From Seison nebaliae (lineage: Eukaryota > Rotifera > Pararotatoria > Seisonacea > Seisonidae), in assembly GCA_023231475.1 (NCBI GenBank), contig JALJEE010000092.1, positions 21,378-85,377 on the forward strand: a DNA stretch of 64,000 nt, written 5' to 3'. Position numbers and translations under genes: made by a program. The notes below the pieces were generated by a model. The model was given only the letters and a program-made list of their open reading frames with translations, was not told the origin of the DNA and did no database searches. Positions 50,001 through 59,928 of the stretch are shown piece by piece. Numbering within the stretch: the stretch's first letter is position 1; the number at the start of each line of letters is the position of its first letter.

Positions 50001-52797
50001 GTCGACGAATCCGAGACGAATGTCAACAAAAGAAGAATTAGTGTCTTTGAATGATGATAATGTAAGATCAACAATGAAGAATGAAATGATCTTGAACACT
50101 GACATGCGTCGAGAAAGAAATGGTGATAATGAATCAATTAAATCCGATTCTGGAATTCAAACGAATGAAAAAATTGAGGGTAATTGTGGCGAATTAGGAA
50201 AAGATAAACAATCATTCTTTTCTCCTGAAACTTCACAGAAACTTTCGTTGCGTGAAGAGGATGAAGAGAATGAATTATCATTCTCATTACAACATCGTGT
50301 CAATATCATGGAAACATCACCACTACAACAATCACATCGAGACGAACAACTCATATTAACGACAGAAGAGACGATTAATTATGATGAGATTATTAACAAG
50401 AAGAAACTTAATAATCCTTTCCATTTCTGTTATGTCGATGCCGTACCAAACGAGATCTTATCATTATCTCCAAATACTTCCAATTATCAATCTATATCGC
50501 CTTCCCAACCGGTTTCCACTCAATCACATATATCATCATCTTTATCATCTTCTTATTCCAAGACTAATTCGCCAATAGTATCATCTCAATTGTCACCAAA
50601 TATTCCATTTGTATCATATCAGTCGTCATCGAAAATTCTTCCAGTCTCATCACATTCACAAACTAATATTCCATTAATAACATCTCATTCATCGGAGAAC
50701 GTGTCGTCAACAACATTTCACTTACCATCACAGTTGCAACCATCGCAAACGACCAGTTCAATACCCTCGAAAAATGATAATAAATTTCAAACAAAAAATT
50801 CCTCCGAAATTTATGCGAGAGAATTGAAGGAGAGATATCCGAATGAATTAAATCGAATTATTGATGATAAATCGAATTTCATTCTGAAGGGAACACCTTC
50901 ACAATCCAAAAGTGAATATTTGATCACTAGAATATCGTTGAATGACAAAAATCATGGAACATATCAAAATATGATGATGAATGATGATTATGATGACGGG
51001 AAACAGAAAGAAACGATTGTGAAAGAAGAAAATGGAACTTATTCGAATTCTCCTAAAAAACAGACGATAAGTAACGACGAAAGTAAAATACCAGCAGTTT
51101 CGATGAAACCTCCTACCGGTACCAAATTGGATCATATTCGAAGAATCTGTGTTCCCAAATTGTCGTATATTAATGCAACGCCTGATTATTTGACGTTGTC
51201 AGCTGATGATAATGGTTTGAAGGCTGTCCGATATCATACCATCGGTTCCAAAATCGGTAAGAGAACTAAACTCTCATCAAACAATTCTGTCTCTACTACA
51301 TACTCCGTTCCGACGACTGTGGATAAACCGAAGAATTTCGATCGGACAACATTGGCCACCACAAATAAATCGACGTCGATGAATAATCAATTATCAGATA
51401 TCGGTAATTTTGATCGATATGATAAATTGCGTGGAAGTGTATCTCTATTAATGCAGAAATATCAACATGCATCTTCTGCTTTGCATCTGAATGGTGATGG
51501 ATCGGTAAAAAGTATACCAAATTCAAAATCGACTCATATAAAGAGACCTAACCAAATTCCTTCAACGGACAATTCGTCAGTGCCTTCAAAACATAACGGA
51601 CATGTCATAAGTCCCAAATATCAAAATGTCAACAATCATTATTTTGGAGATAATACGAATTATTATAAAAATATCAATCATATGAATGAGAATAAGAATC
51701 CTGATTATGAACCAAACAATAATAACAATACGAATAAGTATCATCATTATCAGAATTATCATCATAATAATATTGACGAGAATAATTATCATAAGATGAG
51801 TCAAGTAACATCGATGTATGTTGTGAAGAATAAATTGACAAATCCGTCAGATAATATAGGGAATAAATTCGAAAATGATGATAGACAATTTGCTTCGTTG
51901 CCTTATCGATCGAAAACTTCGAAGAGATTGAGAGAGGAGCAACAATTGAATAATTCTCATCAATTATCTGGAGATTCTTCGATTGATCATCATCATAACA
52001 TGATTCATCAATCAAATCAGAATCAGCATTATTATTTTCTTCATAGTAATGATGTGGAAGAGAAAAGTCAGTCGAATAATCGACACGCTAATCAATATAT
52101 GGAAACGTCAATCGATGGAACTGATAATAGTGATGAGAATGTTGAGAAGGAGATGAAGCAGAGATATATGAATATCTCTTCGACTTTCCTTCCTATATCA
52201 TCATCTGATCATCAAGTTGCCGCAGCGAGTGACATCTCATCCATATCTCAATCTCTCGTTACTTGTAACACACATTTCGTCTCTTCAGATCAATCGTCTC
52301 AATGTTCAATCAAAGCTATCGCAGAAGCGGAAAAATGTCCATCGATAGAGAAGACACTTCCCCTAAATCACATCATCAGTTTAAAAGATCATCATTCAAC
52401 TCAACCAATACATCAACAATCCAACGGAATAGTTGGTAGAACGACAACGAAATTCGATGAAATTATTTATCGAAATCTCAACTATGTCGATTCGGTTCCT
52501 CGTAATCATTATACAAAAACTGCTCAATCCGCCGACCAACGTCGTCTACAAATTCGCAGTTCAGTCATTCCGAAACAGTCGAACGGTTCGTTAAAGATGT
52601 GGGTGAAACCGCCGAACCATTTCACTGGTAATCGCACAATTGGCACATCATCATCTTCATGTTCGTCATCATCTTATTCTTCATCGACCACCACGTCACC
52701 TAATGAGATGAATATGGATAGATCGCAATATCATATAAATCGAATGTCATCCCGTTGTTTTCATTATAATAGTTCATTAATTCCGTTAACTGATTGA
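47035..52797 (+). CDS. Very large intrinsically disordered protein, intronless
   Basis: Not recognised. 1920 residues in one unbroken frame, starting MINMKKNKTTTKDN; a second ATG follows three codons later. Composition is Ser/Asn/Thr/Glu-rich. Visible: an Asn/Thr-rich N-terminus, a Pro patch SPTPPPPRRIAAEIRGKYY near 290, acidic runs near 320-345 and 876-890 and an EEEEEAEEE patch near 940, a charged region about 640-720 with helical heptad character (LSNLKEIEHLRSVKKSENL), and Asn/His tracts near 1560-1590. Less biased blocks that may be conserved: LDHIRRICVPKLSYINATPD near 1365, YDKLRGSVSLLMQKYQHA near 1465, and SLKMWVKPPNHFTGN near 1850. AATAAA lies 4 nt after the stop. The length without stops in a roughly 30% GC genome makes it certainly coding. 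Function is unknown; scaffold-like roles would be a guess. Confidence 0.9.
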   Translation: MINMKKNKTTTKDNVYSLRDYHQFQRYHSDNNYNESNVNCSTSSTINTTNTITNTIINNKNNIKTFCDNQNKNSYSGNNINHTSYRNDGKRMNGNIFSKNEKNNQLIYRSMEMQNNHSSEKNFEKSPLPSDGPLRTPEAVSQLASTHFYHSRFRDKLNLLPIISFTKSSFLRNSLKLTNSLSTTTTNSRSAKIHGDDQHEKEKDEERTYSSSQNAIEIPTTLSLSVCSSKTNGLRKNQTNMNNTLNVIPRLLKRRRCNSSSSGAIARRNRFNSSNLKYGRHISPTPPPPRRIAAEIRGKYYYEDENDNIDDDNEVPINNDDNDDNDDDNDDDEEDDDDACSENSIYNEYKETAGKFSTSDSIDGINRNKNNIDDFEIDENKVRNYQSKIEMDNDFQINIISPRSLESSASATVIHKRNKSKRDLVKRSVSNHQRSRRGQLNDHKSPLRRRRIKSGEELVRQSSAWYIPRICRQNDLNQTNIRSTVTSPSSTTSIISPSSAMTSPKSTSISMTQSLITSKTNEDISSNQSLSIRLVKKPPNYISPTITTITTTTIITTTTIGTPVTATTTTTNRTILLPENDDEKCRNIINVTNRNREGKSIKLSNISFIYHNATPSPFFDLNNKIEIPNNNEVNYEHSTNTNLVNQMERSKENYERNNMENLENLTKSKVKENLSNLKEIEHLRSVKKSENLRDLNISQKIYDENKENLTDSFNRKLDENEVNVENVQIEPSNDDVIDAFDTDQIYNLLYGQKPSVTSLMTKEDIVSQTNSSLVLSSSLSLSASTTSSSWSIHTPTLLIGKNRSSSKIDENNDNNHHNNNDDVAVASASIFDENIDKTSFPVGSSSPVISSRTDNDREETSCENDEIIEKNSQINEDDDDDYDEEEEDDCQLQYAKYQRPPEHSVFISAPITININLNHKIRNESNSLHSTYYDNEEEEEAEEEVDENENIEEKKLKSYSQQMIDDHQYHHQLEDVIEDENSTISSLISSTNPRRMSTKEELVSLNDDNVRSTMKNEMILNTDMRRERNGDNESIKSDSGIQTNEKIEGNCGELGKDKQSFFSPETSQKLSLREEDEENELSFSLQHRVNIMETSPLQQSHRDEQLILTTEETINYDEIINKKKLNNPFHFCYVDAVPNEILSLSPNTSNYQSISPSQPVSTQSHISSSLSSSYSKTNSPIVSSQLSPNIPFVSYQSSSKILPVSSHSQTNIPLITSHSSENVSSTTFHLPSQLQPSQTTSSIPSKNDNKFQTKNSSEIYARELKERYPNELNRIIDDKSNFILKGTPSQSKSEYLITRISLNDKNHGTYQNMMMNDDYDDGKQKETIVKEENGTYSNSPKKQTISNDESKIPAVSMKPPTGTKLDHIRRICVPKLSYINATPDYLTLSADDNGLKAVRYHTIGSKIGKRTKLSSNNSVSTTYSVPTTVDKPKNFDRTTLATTNKSTSMNNQLSDIGNFDRYDKLRGSVSLLMQKYQHASSALHLNGDGSVKSIPNSKSTHIKRPNQIPSTDNSSVPSKHNGHVISPKYQNVNNHYFGDNTNYYKNINHMNENKNPDYEPNNNNNTNKYHHYQNYHHNNIDENNYHKMSQVTSMYVVKNKLTNPSDNIGNKFENDDRQFASLPYRSKTSKRLREEQQLNNSHQLSGDSSIDHHHNMIHQSNQNQHYYFLHSNDVEEKSQSNNRHANQYMETSIDGTDNSDENVEKEMKQRYMNISSTFLPISSSDHQVAAASDISSISQSLVTCNTHFVSSDQSSQCSIKAIAEAEKCPSIEKTLPLNHIISLKDHHSTQPIHQQSNGIVGRTTTKFDEIIYRNLNYVDSVPRNHYTKTAQSADQRRLQIRSSVIPKQSNGSLKMWVKPPNHFTGNRTIGTSSSSCSSSSYSSSTTTSPNEMNMDRSQYHINRMSSRCFHYNSSLIPLTD

Positions 52798-52800
52798 TAA

Positions 52801-52806
52801 AATAAA
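52801..52806 (+). promoter_or_regulatory. Poly(A) signal just after the 1920-residue gene
   Basis: AATAAA begins 4 nt after the TGA stop (52795-52797) and is followed by a T-rich tract, a normal downstream element. Confidence 0.6.
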
Positions 52807-53849
52807 ACGTTTTTTTTTAAATCTCTTTCAAAATATTTTATTATGATATTCCACTCTCCATTTTCCTCCTCACATTATTCAATCCATTTACTTCAAATAA
52901 CCAATTCTTTTGGCGATTCTCTCCATTAGAGTTCTAATTAATCTTCTCTAAAATTATCAATTTTAACAACTCTCCTTCCACCATTAATTCCTTTCTGCGA
53001 ATTACTTTTCTTTATTGACCAAACATCTTCTTCTCTCCATTGTTCTTCTCACCATAAAATATTTCATCTATTTTAATTTTGATTTAATCTTGTCTATTTT
53101 TCTAATTACTCATGCGAAGGAGAGATGATAACTAGGTCTTTTCCTCAAAAATGCCTTCCTACTTCTCACCAACAACTTTATATTTCATTCATCCTTTTTC
53201 TCCCTTTTTCCAAATTCTTACGATTATTATTCATATTTTTATTATTATTATTATCCGAATAAACTAAAAATTATTGATTGTGTATATTTCCAATAGACGA
53301 AATGAAAAAATTCAGGATTTTGGATTGAAAAGAAATTATTTAAAATTTTTCTTCATTGAAGAAATTGTTAAATAACTTTTAATTTCAATACTTATTTATT
53401 AAATTTAATTAAATGTTCCATTGAATTCAATTAATGATTAAAAGTTAAATTATTTAATGTTTTGTAATTTAATATTTTTTATTCAATCAATAAATATTTC
53501 AGAAAAATTTCATTATCATTCTTTGGAGGAATTTCTTTCGAATCTGTCTTCTTTCCCATTCCGTTCAATCTACTCACTAAATTTCAATTTAGTAACTTTT
53601 TTTGTATCGTTGAAAATTATATGTTGAATAAGATAAGATAAGACACTGAATGATGAGATAAGAATAAACTCGAATGTATCAGGAAGCTCCATGATGAATG
53701 AAATAAAAATAATGAACGGTGGCTCTCCAGCAATCGCCCCTAAAAACTATTCTTCCATTAATTCGATAATGTTCGATCCTGTCACCTCTTTATGACATAA
53801 TTTCTCTCCTTACACAAAAGGATCGTCTTCCTTTTCGGACGTCTCTACT
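52807..53849. other. Intergenic, C/T-rich then AT-rich
   Basis: No gene supported. From 52830 to 53230 the plus strand is C/T-rich with few G. From about 53700 the composition shifts toward that of the adjacent retroelement fragment, so the element's 5' edge may lie near there. Confidence 0.4.
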
Positions 53850-54476
53850 GATATCCGCAATATCACTTTTCTCTCTCTCAACACACATGGTTCTACCAAC
53901 GTCCGATCTTCTATTTCCTTTTTCTCTGGCTTTGACATCATCTTCTGTCAAGAGACTTGGCTAGTTGACTCCAAACCACCTTGGTTCGAAGTGGCTGATC
54001 ATCTATGTTTCAGTACCTCCGCTTCTCCTCCCGATTCGGATAATGGCTCTGGCCGACCTTCCGGTGGTCTATGTACTTTAATTTCTAAGGATCTTCATCC
54101 CTCTTAATTTACCCCACTATCAATGGATGTAGTCTGCTTTTTCGTGTATAATATCCTATGTTTCAATGTCTACCTTCGGCCGAGTGATTTTTCAGGTTTC
54201 TGTTCCTCTCTCTCAGTCATTGAATCCACTATCTCTAAGTATCAATCTACCGTTTTTATAATTGGAGGCAACTTCAACTGTGATATCAAAAAGACATCAT
54301 ACACTTCTAATCGTCTTTCCGTTTTCCTCTCTTCCACATCTTCCCAATTCACACATCAACTCTACCTATCAACCGCGATTCCCTCGATCAATTACGCCTT
54401 TTTATTGACACAGAGGATGACAGCAACTTTTTTCATGTTTATCCCGACGGGAATTTTAACCAATAAATAATAATAA
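53850..54476 (+). mobile_element. Internally deleted non-LTR retrotransposon (endonuclease part)
   Basis: The translation shows an AP-endonuclease-like (EEP) domain of non-LTR elements: NITFLSLNTHGS, FDIIFCQETWLVDS, GRPSGGLCTLISKD, then FIIGGNFNCDIKK. A TAA after SKDLHPS (near 54106) breaks the frame, which resumes at 54123. Near 54375-54465 another frame reads an acidic tail (FIDTEDDSNFFHVYPDGNF) ending in TAA at AATAAATAATAATAAT, like the 3' end of a retroelement ORF. The whole reverse transcriptase is missing between these parts. Composition is richer in C than the host genes. Confidence 0.75.
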
Positions 54477-54680
54477 TGAATTTTTAGTTACAATAATTTG
54501 AATTTTGGAATTAAACATTTTCTTTAAAACATTTTTGTTAATGGTGGAATAATTTAAAATAACATAGAATAACTGAATATTGCATTGATACTGTATAACT
54601 CGTTTAAACTTTAAACCAGTTTGAACGCAGTTCATATTTCTAAAATTGAAACATTGAAAGATAATTCAATTCATATAGAA

Positions 54681-55499
54681 ATGAATCAAAATTCTTTCAA
54701 ACTTCAACTATTCCGACAGAACAATTTTTACTTTAACTTAATTCAATTTCTTCTTTTTCACGAACCAAAAAAAAGAAGAGTTATGACGCAGAAAGCGAAT
54801 GCATTAAAATGTAAGACGATTGGTTTAGAATCGAATTTTTGGTATCTTCCAATCCCACCGAAAATGACATACGAAAAAAAAAAACGACAGAACTATCCAC
54901 CTCTCAGTAACATAGACTGTTTGGAGAATCAACTGCCATCTAATGACGATCGAAAGCCATTACCACAACGAACGAAAAATAACAATTTGATTACTGAACA
55001 TCATCCTTTCGCACATCAATCTAGTTCGAATCGTCGTGGAGCTAATATAGAGAGTACTGACTGGAATATGTTGCTTAGCAACGGAGATGCTCATATTAAA
55101 AATCAGATTGATCCCGATTGTCCACATGCGGTTGGTCAGGTGGTTGAGTGGATGTTGTTTGCTAATAAGCCTAAAGAAATGTCGATGCACATTCCCCAAT
55201 TGAAAGTGAATGAGCATTGTCTCGCAGAACAACGACGACAACATGAGATGAAGGCAAATAAATATTATGATAAAATTGATCAACTTCCTCATCCGCCTAT
55301 CTATTATCAACAACAGAAATTGATGGATTGTGCCGTGAAATTGTCATCGTGGTTAGGTGATCGTGCTCGACAGAGAAAGAGTTTGAAGAAGTCAGCTGTT
55401 TTGAACGATGTCCTCACTTACACATATCATAAGAATGAGGAGAAGCGGATGAGTAATATTAAGCGAGGTAAATTGACATCAGGAAAAGACGTTTTATAA
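54681..55499 (+). CDS. Uncharacterised basic protein (about 239-272 residues)
   Basis: Not recognised. The open frame runs from before 54621, but the first ATGs are at 54681 (272 residues) and 54783 (MTQKANALKCKTIG, 238 residues). The second looks a natural start because the sequence upstream reads like a T-rich UTR. Visible: a central Gln/Asn-rich stretch (PLPQRTKNNN), then a more ordered half with STDWNMLLSNGD, DCPHAVGQVVEWMLFANKP and a helical, basic C-terminus (LSSWLGDRARQRKSLKKS). No signal peptide or membrane segment. Poly(A) hexamers lie near 55523 and 55534. It converges with the minus-strand gene at 55902. Likely a real soluble protein; function unknown. Confidence 0.7.
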   Translation: MNQNSFKLQLFRQNNFYFNLIQFLLFHEPKKRRVMTQKANALKCKTIGLESNFWYLPIPPKMTYEKKKRQNYPPLSNIDCLENQLPSNDDRKPLPQRTKNNNLITEHHPFAHQSSSNRRGANIESTDWNMLLSNGDAHIKNQIDPDCPHAVGQVVEWMLFANKPKEMSMHIPQLKVNEHCLAEQRRQHEMKANKYYDKIDQLPHPPIYYQQQKLMDCAVKLSSWLGDRARQRKSLKKSAVLNDVLTYTYHKNEEKRMSNIKRGKLTSGKDVL

Positions 55500-55901
55500 A
55501 ATGAGAGATGTTTAATAAAGAACAATAAAAATATAAAGAAATATTTCCAGAAGAAGTGGAAATTTTTGTAGAAAGAAAAAACAGTTTGAAAATTCCCCAT
55601 TGTTTTTTTTTTATTATTATTTTCGATGAGAAAAGTAAGTGTACGATAAAGTAAGTTCATATAAATGTTTTCTGTTAAAAAATTTCAAGAAAATAGTTTC
55701 ATATTTATCAAATGAAAATGAAGGAGAGGAAAGGAGAGATGTTAGTTGAAAGGAAATGTGAATAACTTCGAAGAATATTGAAAGGTCGTGAGGTGAATGA
55801 AACAAAACATTTATTTTGTCATTATTTACATGAGCGTTCTCTTAACAATCGGAGACGTTTCAAAAAAAGATACATTACATAATCATCAAAATCGATTGCA
55901 T
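55500..55901. other. Short intergenic region between convergent genes
   Basis: AT-rich 3' flanks of both neighbours. It contains AATAAA copies for the plus-strand gene near 55523 and 55534 and TTTATT at 55810-55815 for the minus-strand gene. No gene seen. Confidence 0.5.
55810..55815 (-). promoter_or_regulatory. Poly(A) signal of the 819-residue gene
   Basis: TTTATT on the plus strand is AATAAA on the minus strand, 86 nt after that gene's TAG stop. Confidence 0.5.
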
Positions 55902-58361
55902 CTAAACGTATAGAATAATGATGGTAAATAGTGAAGTAGATAAAGGAGTGAAACTTGAAAATACGAGTTCTAATAACAACTTCCATTGGATTGATCGGAC
56001 GATATGAATTGTCAATACGAATTGATTATTAAACAATATATTGCATACTAACGATAAGATGGAAGTGAATGAATATAATGTAATTAACGAGATATGATTT
56101 CGATTCATTCCACAATTGTTAGATGTGACGAAGAGACTTTGGCAGAAACGTTCGAATAAACCAAAATTCTTTTTAATATTATCGATGATGGAAATGGATG
56201 AATAATATTCTTTCGTATTAAATCTATTCATCAAATTCCTAGCAATTGGCATGTGACGTAGAGTGAACGATTTCGAATATTCTTGGAAAAATAATTTGGT
56301 AGCAAAATCGAAATATTTGGAATGACGACGGAAAATTCCGTAATCTAACGATTTCCTTAATTCGAATAGAAGTGGTAATTGTCCGTCATGAAAACAAGTT
56401 TTCTTCCATTTCTCTTCCAGTGGAAAAATGTTATTTTGTTTTTCTAATTGTTCTACTTCTTTAATATCGAAATGTAACTCCTTCAATCGATTTAATAATT
56501 CGTTGAGGATTTTCCATTTTTCTACAATGAAAATCGATCGGAATAATAAATATGGTATTGGATCATTCATCATTCTCTCGTTGGTAACAGATGTGGAAAT
56601 TTGGCGGAAATATGAGAAACTCTGACACAAGGAATTGACGATATATTGAGATGAATTGATGGTTTTGTAATAGATCTCCGAATTCTCATTCTCCAATTTC
56701 CGATAATTAAAAATGAACAAATCTTTCTCATTCTCCAATTGTTCGATGTTGTGAGTGATGGGTTCGTTACGAATTTCATCAATTATCGATTCATTAATCA
56801 ATTGAATACGTCTCGTGAAATAATTGAGATAATAATTGGGCAATTTTCTCATGACAATCAGTTGAGAGATATGACGAGAAGTGGGAGAGGAAATTCTTTG
56901 GAAATTCTCAACAATTCTTCCACAATGTTCTTCTTTCGCCAAATCCATCAATTGTAAATGTTTAATTAATTTATCGTCAGGATATGTTCGGAAGAAATTA
57001 ATGATTACTTCACCACTCTTCTCATATGTACGATGATAATTGTTGAAAAAACGATAATAGATTCGAAGGAGATTTGGATAATTATCATTTGATCCAATCA
57101 TTGGAAATTTCATTATTTTTTGTTCTCCTTCGATTAACGTCATATTTTCATTATCATCATTAATGGAAATGGAAGAAAAAGATCGTAAGTTTCTATCAAA
57201 TATTTTCGGTAACATCATATTCACATTGGATTGAATGAATTGTTGAAAATGAGAAGATAATTCTTTCTTTTTCAATTCATCAATTTGTTGATGGAGGAAT
57301 TGATGGAATAATCGATTCAATAAAAATGATCGATAAAAATTATTTAAAAATGAATTATCAGAATATTTCATCATTCCAATGATGTGGAGAAAAGATAATG
57401 AGTTCGATTTGAATTCTAATATCTCCCCCAAATTCGTAATAGGAAGAAATCTCATTTTCTTTTCTTTCGATAATAATTCGCCTCGAATTCTTGCCAAATC
57501 TTTATTGGAAATCGATTCGACCAATCGATCCAATTCCTTCTCATCAGCCAAAAACGGAATTGATAAATTGAACAAATGACGAATGTTTATCTCCCAATCA
57601 TCACGAAACATTTCGATAGATTTGTCAATTTGATCGTGTCTATGAGCGAAACGCATTTGATGGAGAAGAAATTGTAGACGGAATTGATCTGATGACAAAT
57701 CGATGTAATCTTTCGGTTGATGAATAATTGATGGAGTTCGTCGATTAATTATGGTAGTGATTTCATTCACTTTTAACTCCTTCTCTAATTGCCATGTTTG
57801 ATTCAAAAGATTTTTGAAAATAATTTCCGTCTCTTTCGAACTGGATGGAAGTGAATTGATAATTCGATGAATTGATAATAATGATCCATCTAAAGAACAT
57901 AACATGTCGAACTCGTAAAGATAATTGGAGAAGATTTGAGCGAAATGTCTCCGATCAATATTCATCAATAACAAATAAATGAGTGAGGGATGGAGAATGG
58001 CAGAAGGTGAATATTTAGAAGAAGAAAATCGTTTCTCATTCTTCTTCTTCACCATCGTCTCTAAATCACATCGATCATTATTCTTCTCATTCCATAAGTG
58101 GGAACGGCCATTCTCCAAATAATTCTGAAGCGATGCTCTTGCTAATAGTTGCAATTGATCGAGATCCGGACAATTCTTTAATAAACTCTCCGCATCCAAA
58201 CAATAGAGATACGAATAGAATCCATCAGTCAAACTCTCTTCCCAGAAACCATAGGCCGTTTGGAAACGAGGACGATTTCGAACTAATGTCCTCAATGAAC
58301 ATCGATATGGTAATTGAGCTGTGATATTCACATATTTGCCGCTTTGGCATTTATGTCTCAT
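55902..58361 (-). CDS. Uncharacterised 819-residue helical protein, intronless
   Basis: Not recognised. A true ATG at 58361 (MRHKCQSGKYVNITAQLPYR) is preceded by an in-frame TAA, so the N-terminus is probably complete unless spliced. The frame is unbroken for 819 codons. The sequence is rich in Leu, Ile, Phe and charged residues with an alpha-solenoid-like texture: FWEESLTDGFYSYLYCLDAE near 40-60, LLNQTWQLEKELKVNEITTI near 190, LHQMRFAHRHDQIDKSIEMF near 230. The last 60 residues are very hydrophobic (SILSLVCNILF, LLLELVF) and could form one or two membrane helices. Size and texture would suit a helical-repeat trafficking or complex subunit, but no family can be named. Confidence 0.75.
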   Translation of the reverse strand: MRHKCQSGKYVNITAQLPYRCSLRTLVRNRPRFQTAYGFWEESLTDGFYSYLYCLDAESLLKNCPDLDQLQLLARASLQNYLENGRSHLWNEKNNDRCDLETMVKKKNEKRFSSSKYSPSAILHPSLIYLLLMNIDRRHFAQIFSNYLYEFDMLCSLDGSLLSIHRIINSLPSSSKETEIIFKNLLNQTWQLEKELKVNEITTIINRRTPSIIHQPKDYIDLSSDQFRLQFLLHQMRFAHRHDQIDKSIEMFRDDWEINIRHLFNLSIPFLADEKELDRLVESISNKDLARIRGELLSKEKKMRFLPITNLGEILEFKSNSLSFLHIIGMMKYSDNSFLNNFYRSFLLNRLFHQFLHQQIDELKKKELSSHFQQFIQSNVNMMLPKIFDRNLRSFSSISINDDNENMTLIEGEQKIMKFPMIGSNDNYPNLLRIYYRFFNNYHRTYEKSGEVIINFFRTYPDDKLIKHLQLMDLAKEEHCGRIVENFQRISSPTSRHISQLIVMRKLPNYYLNYFTRRIQLINESIIDEIRNEPITHNIEQLENEKDLFIFNYRKLENENSEIYYKTINSSQYIVNSLCQSFSYFRQISTSVTNERMMNDPIPYLLFRSIFIVEKWKILNELLNRLKELHFDIKEVEQLEKQNNIFPLEEKWKKTCFHDGQLPLLFELRKSLDYGIFRRHSKYFDFATKLFFQEYSKSFTLRHMPIARNLMNRFNTKEYYSSISIIDNIKKNFGLFERFCQSLFVTSNNCGMNRNHISLITLYSFTSILSLVCNILFNNQFVLTIHIVRSIQWKLLLELVFSSFTPLSTSLFTIIILYV

Positions 58362-59091
58362 TGAGTCAAATTAAATTTCATTCAAAAATTATAAATCTTA
58401 GAAAGAATCATATTCTCATTTTCAAGTTCCCATTTCTCTCATTTACACTATCGAATTGTTCGGAGATAAAAATAAATTAATAAATAATATTTAAATTTTA
58501 AGCTGTACTTCCAATTATTTTTCATATTATATCTTCTCTTGCTATACTTCTATAATTTCTATAAACTATAAGCGTAAATAAACAACAGATTCACATTCGT
58601 TTCTCACAAAAATCAAACTTTTTGGGTTATGATTTGACTTGTTAAGCGATTAGAATATTGGCTAGTCTATTCGAGTTTATTCGCAAAAATGAGTACCTGC
58701 AAATACGTAATACTGCTCGATAAAAACTAGTTTTTTTAATAGAAATTTTTTTTTCTTTTAAGCCTAGTAGTTTTTATCCATATATCAACTCACAAAGTGA
58801 TTGATAAAAACTCAATAAAAACTCACAATTATTAGACTAATTTATAACTTAACTTGAGACTTGAGCTTGAAACTTAACTGAAATTTTCTCCAAATTCAAC
58901 CATATAGAGTAGTAGATAAAATTAAGGACTATATCATTAATTAAATTACTCCTTTCAAATTCAAATTGTGAATATATGAAATCACCTATTAAGATGGGAC
59001 GTAAGAAGAACGAAAAACTTTACCTATCAGTTAATTTAACACCTAACGGGAAAAATTATACTACTACTATATCGTCAGTTTATTTAGGAGG
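58362..59091. other. Intergenic between the 819-residue gene and transposon debris
   Basis: AT-rich, with no called gene. Near 58790-58830 the words AACTCA and TAAAAACTCA recur. A short plus-strand ORF from 58976 overlaps the hAT remnant and is mostly its antisense. Confidence 0.4.
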
Positions 59092-59928
59092 TTATATACG
59101 GTTTTTTGGTGTTTCAACACTATCATCCTTTGCATCATCGTCTACTTCATCGTCTAGTTCATTGTCATTTACATTTTCATTTACATCGTCATTTACATCG
59201 TCATTTACATCGTCATTTACATCCTTATTATCATTACAGTTTCGATAATAAGATGATTCGTAATATGAAGCGTTCCATCTGAATGCGCTTCTCATATTGG
59301 ATCCGCCATCAGTTATTATTCTTAACACTTTTTCTTCTGAAATATTCAATTCACTTAAAACATCCCGAAACAAAGATACAATTTTAATTGCTGTGTGTGG
59401 GCGACTGATTGGAATTAATGCCATGGTGATGGCCTTTAATCGATCTTGTTTAATGAAGTGCGCCGAAAAATGAATATACGATTGCATTGAGCTCTTTCTG
59501 GACCAAATATCGGTGGAAACGGAAAATTTTTTAAACTCGTATAGCGTCGATATTATGTGATTCAAATGTTTATGCTTCAACGATTCTTGAATTTGCTTAA
59601 TCTTATAGACCGATGGAACCACAAAACCCAAGGTAAGGCAAAAAGTTTTAAAATTTTTTTCGTTCACTATGGATAAACCAGCCGATGAATTTACGAGGAA
59701 CATTGCTAGCTTTTCGTTGGCTATTTCATATTTATTTGAGTCCTTTGGGAGAATATTCCCATCTTCTTGATCATTCAGGTTGCCATATTCCTTCGAATGA
59801 TGTCGTGAAAGATGCTGACGAATGTGAGAGGAGCTGCTTCCTCTGATTAACTTCCCACAACGACTGTCACGTCTCTTGATGTAAGTAAAGCTCATGGATT
59901 GGATAACATGGTCCTGGAATCGTGGCAT
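59092..59928 (-). mobile_element. hAT-type transposase remnant, 278 residues
   Basis: Open from ATG 59928 to a TAA at 59092. A partial BED finger at about 20-45 (RCGKLIRG, HIRQHLSRHH) lacks the first zinc Cys; Asp stands at that place. Then come hAT-like helical sequence and two DDE-core Asp: D140 in STDIWSRKSSM and D207 in RIITDGGSNMRSAF. After residue 225 it turns into an acidic run with VNDD repeats and ends before the CAAH region, the third catalytic residue and the C-terminal dimerisation domain. It is truncated and cannot be an active transposase as it stands. The intact frame leaves decay or partial domestication open. Confidence 0.8.
59165..59225. repeat. 15-bp minisatellite inside the hAT remnant
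   Basis: TCATTTACATCG units (12 or 15 bp spacing) repeat on the plus strand and encode the VNDD/VNEN repeats of the minus-strand frame. Recent slippage is likely, because copies are nearly identical. Confidence 0.8.
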
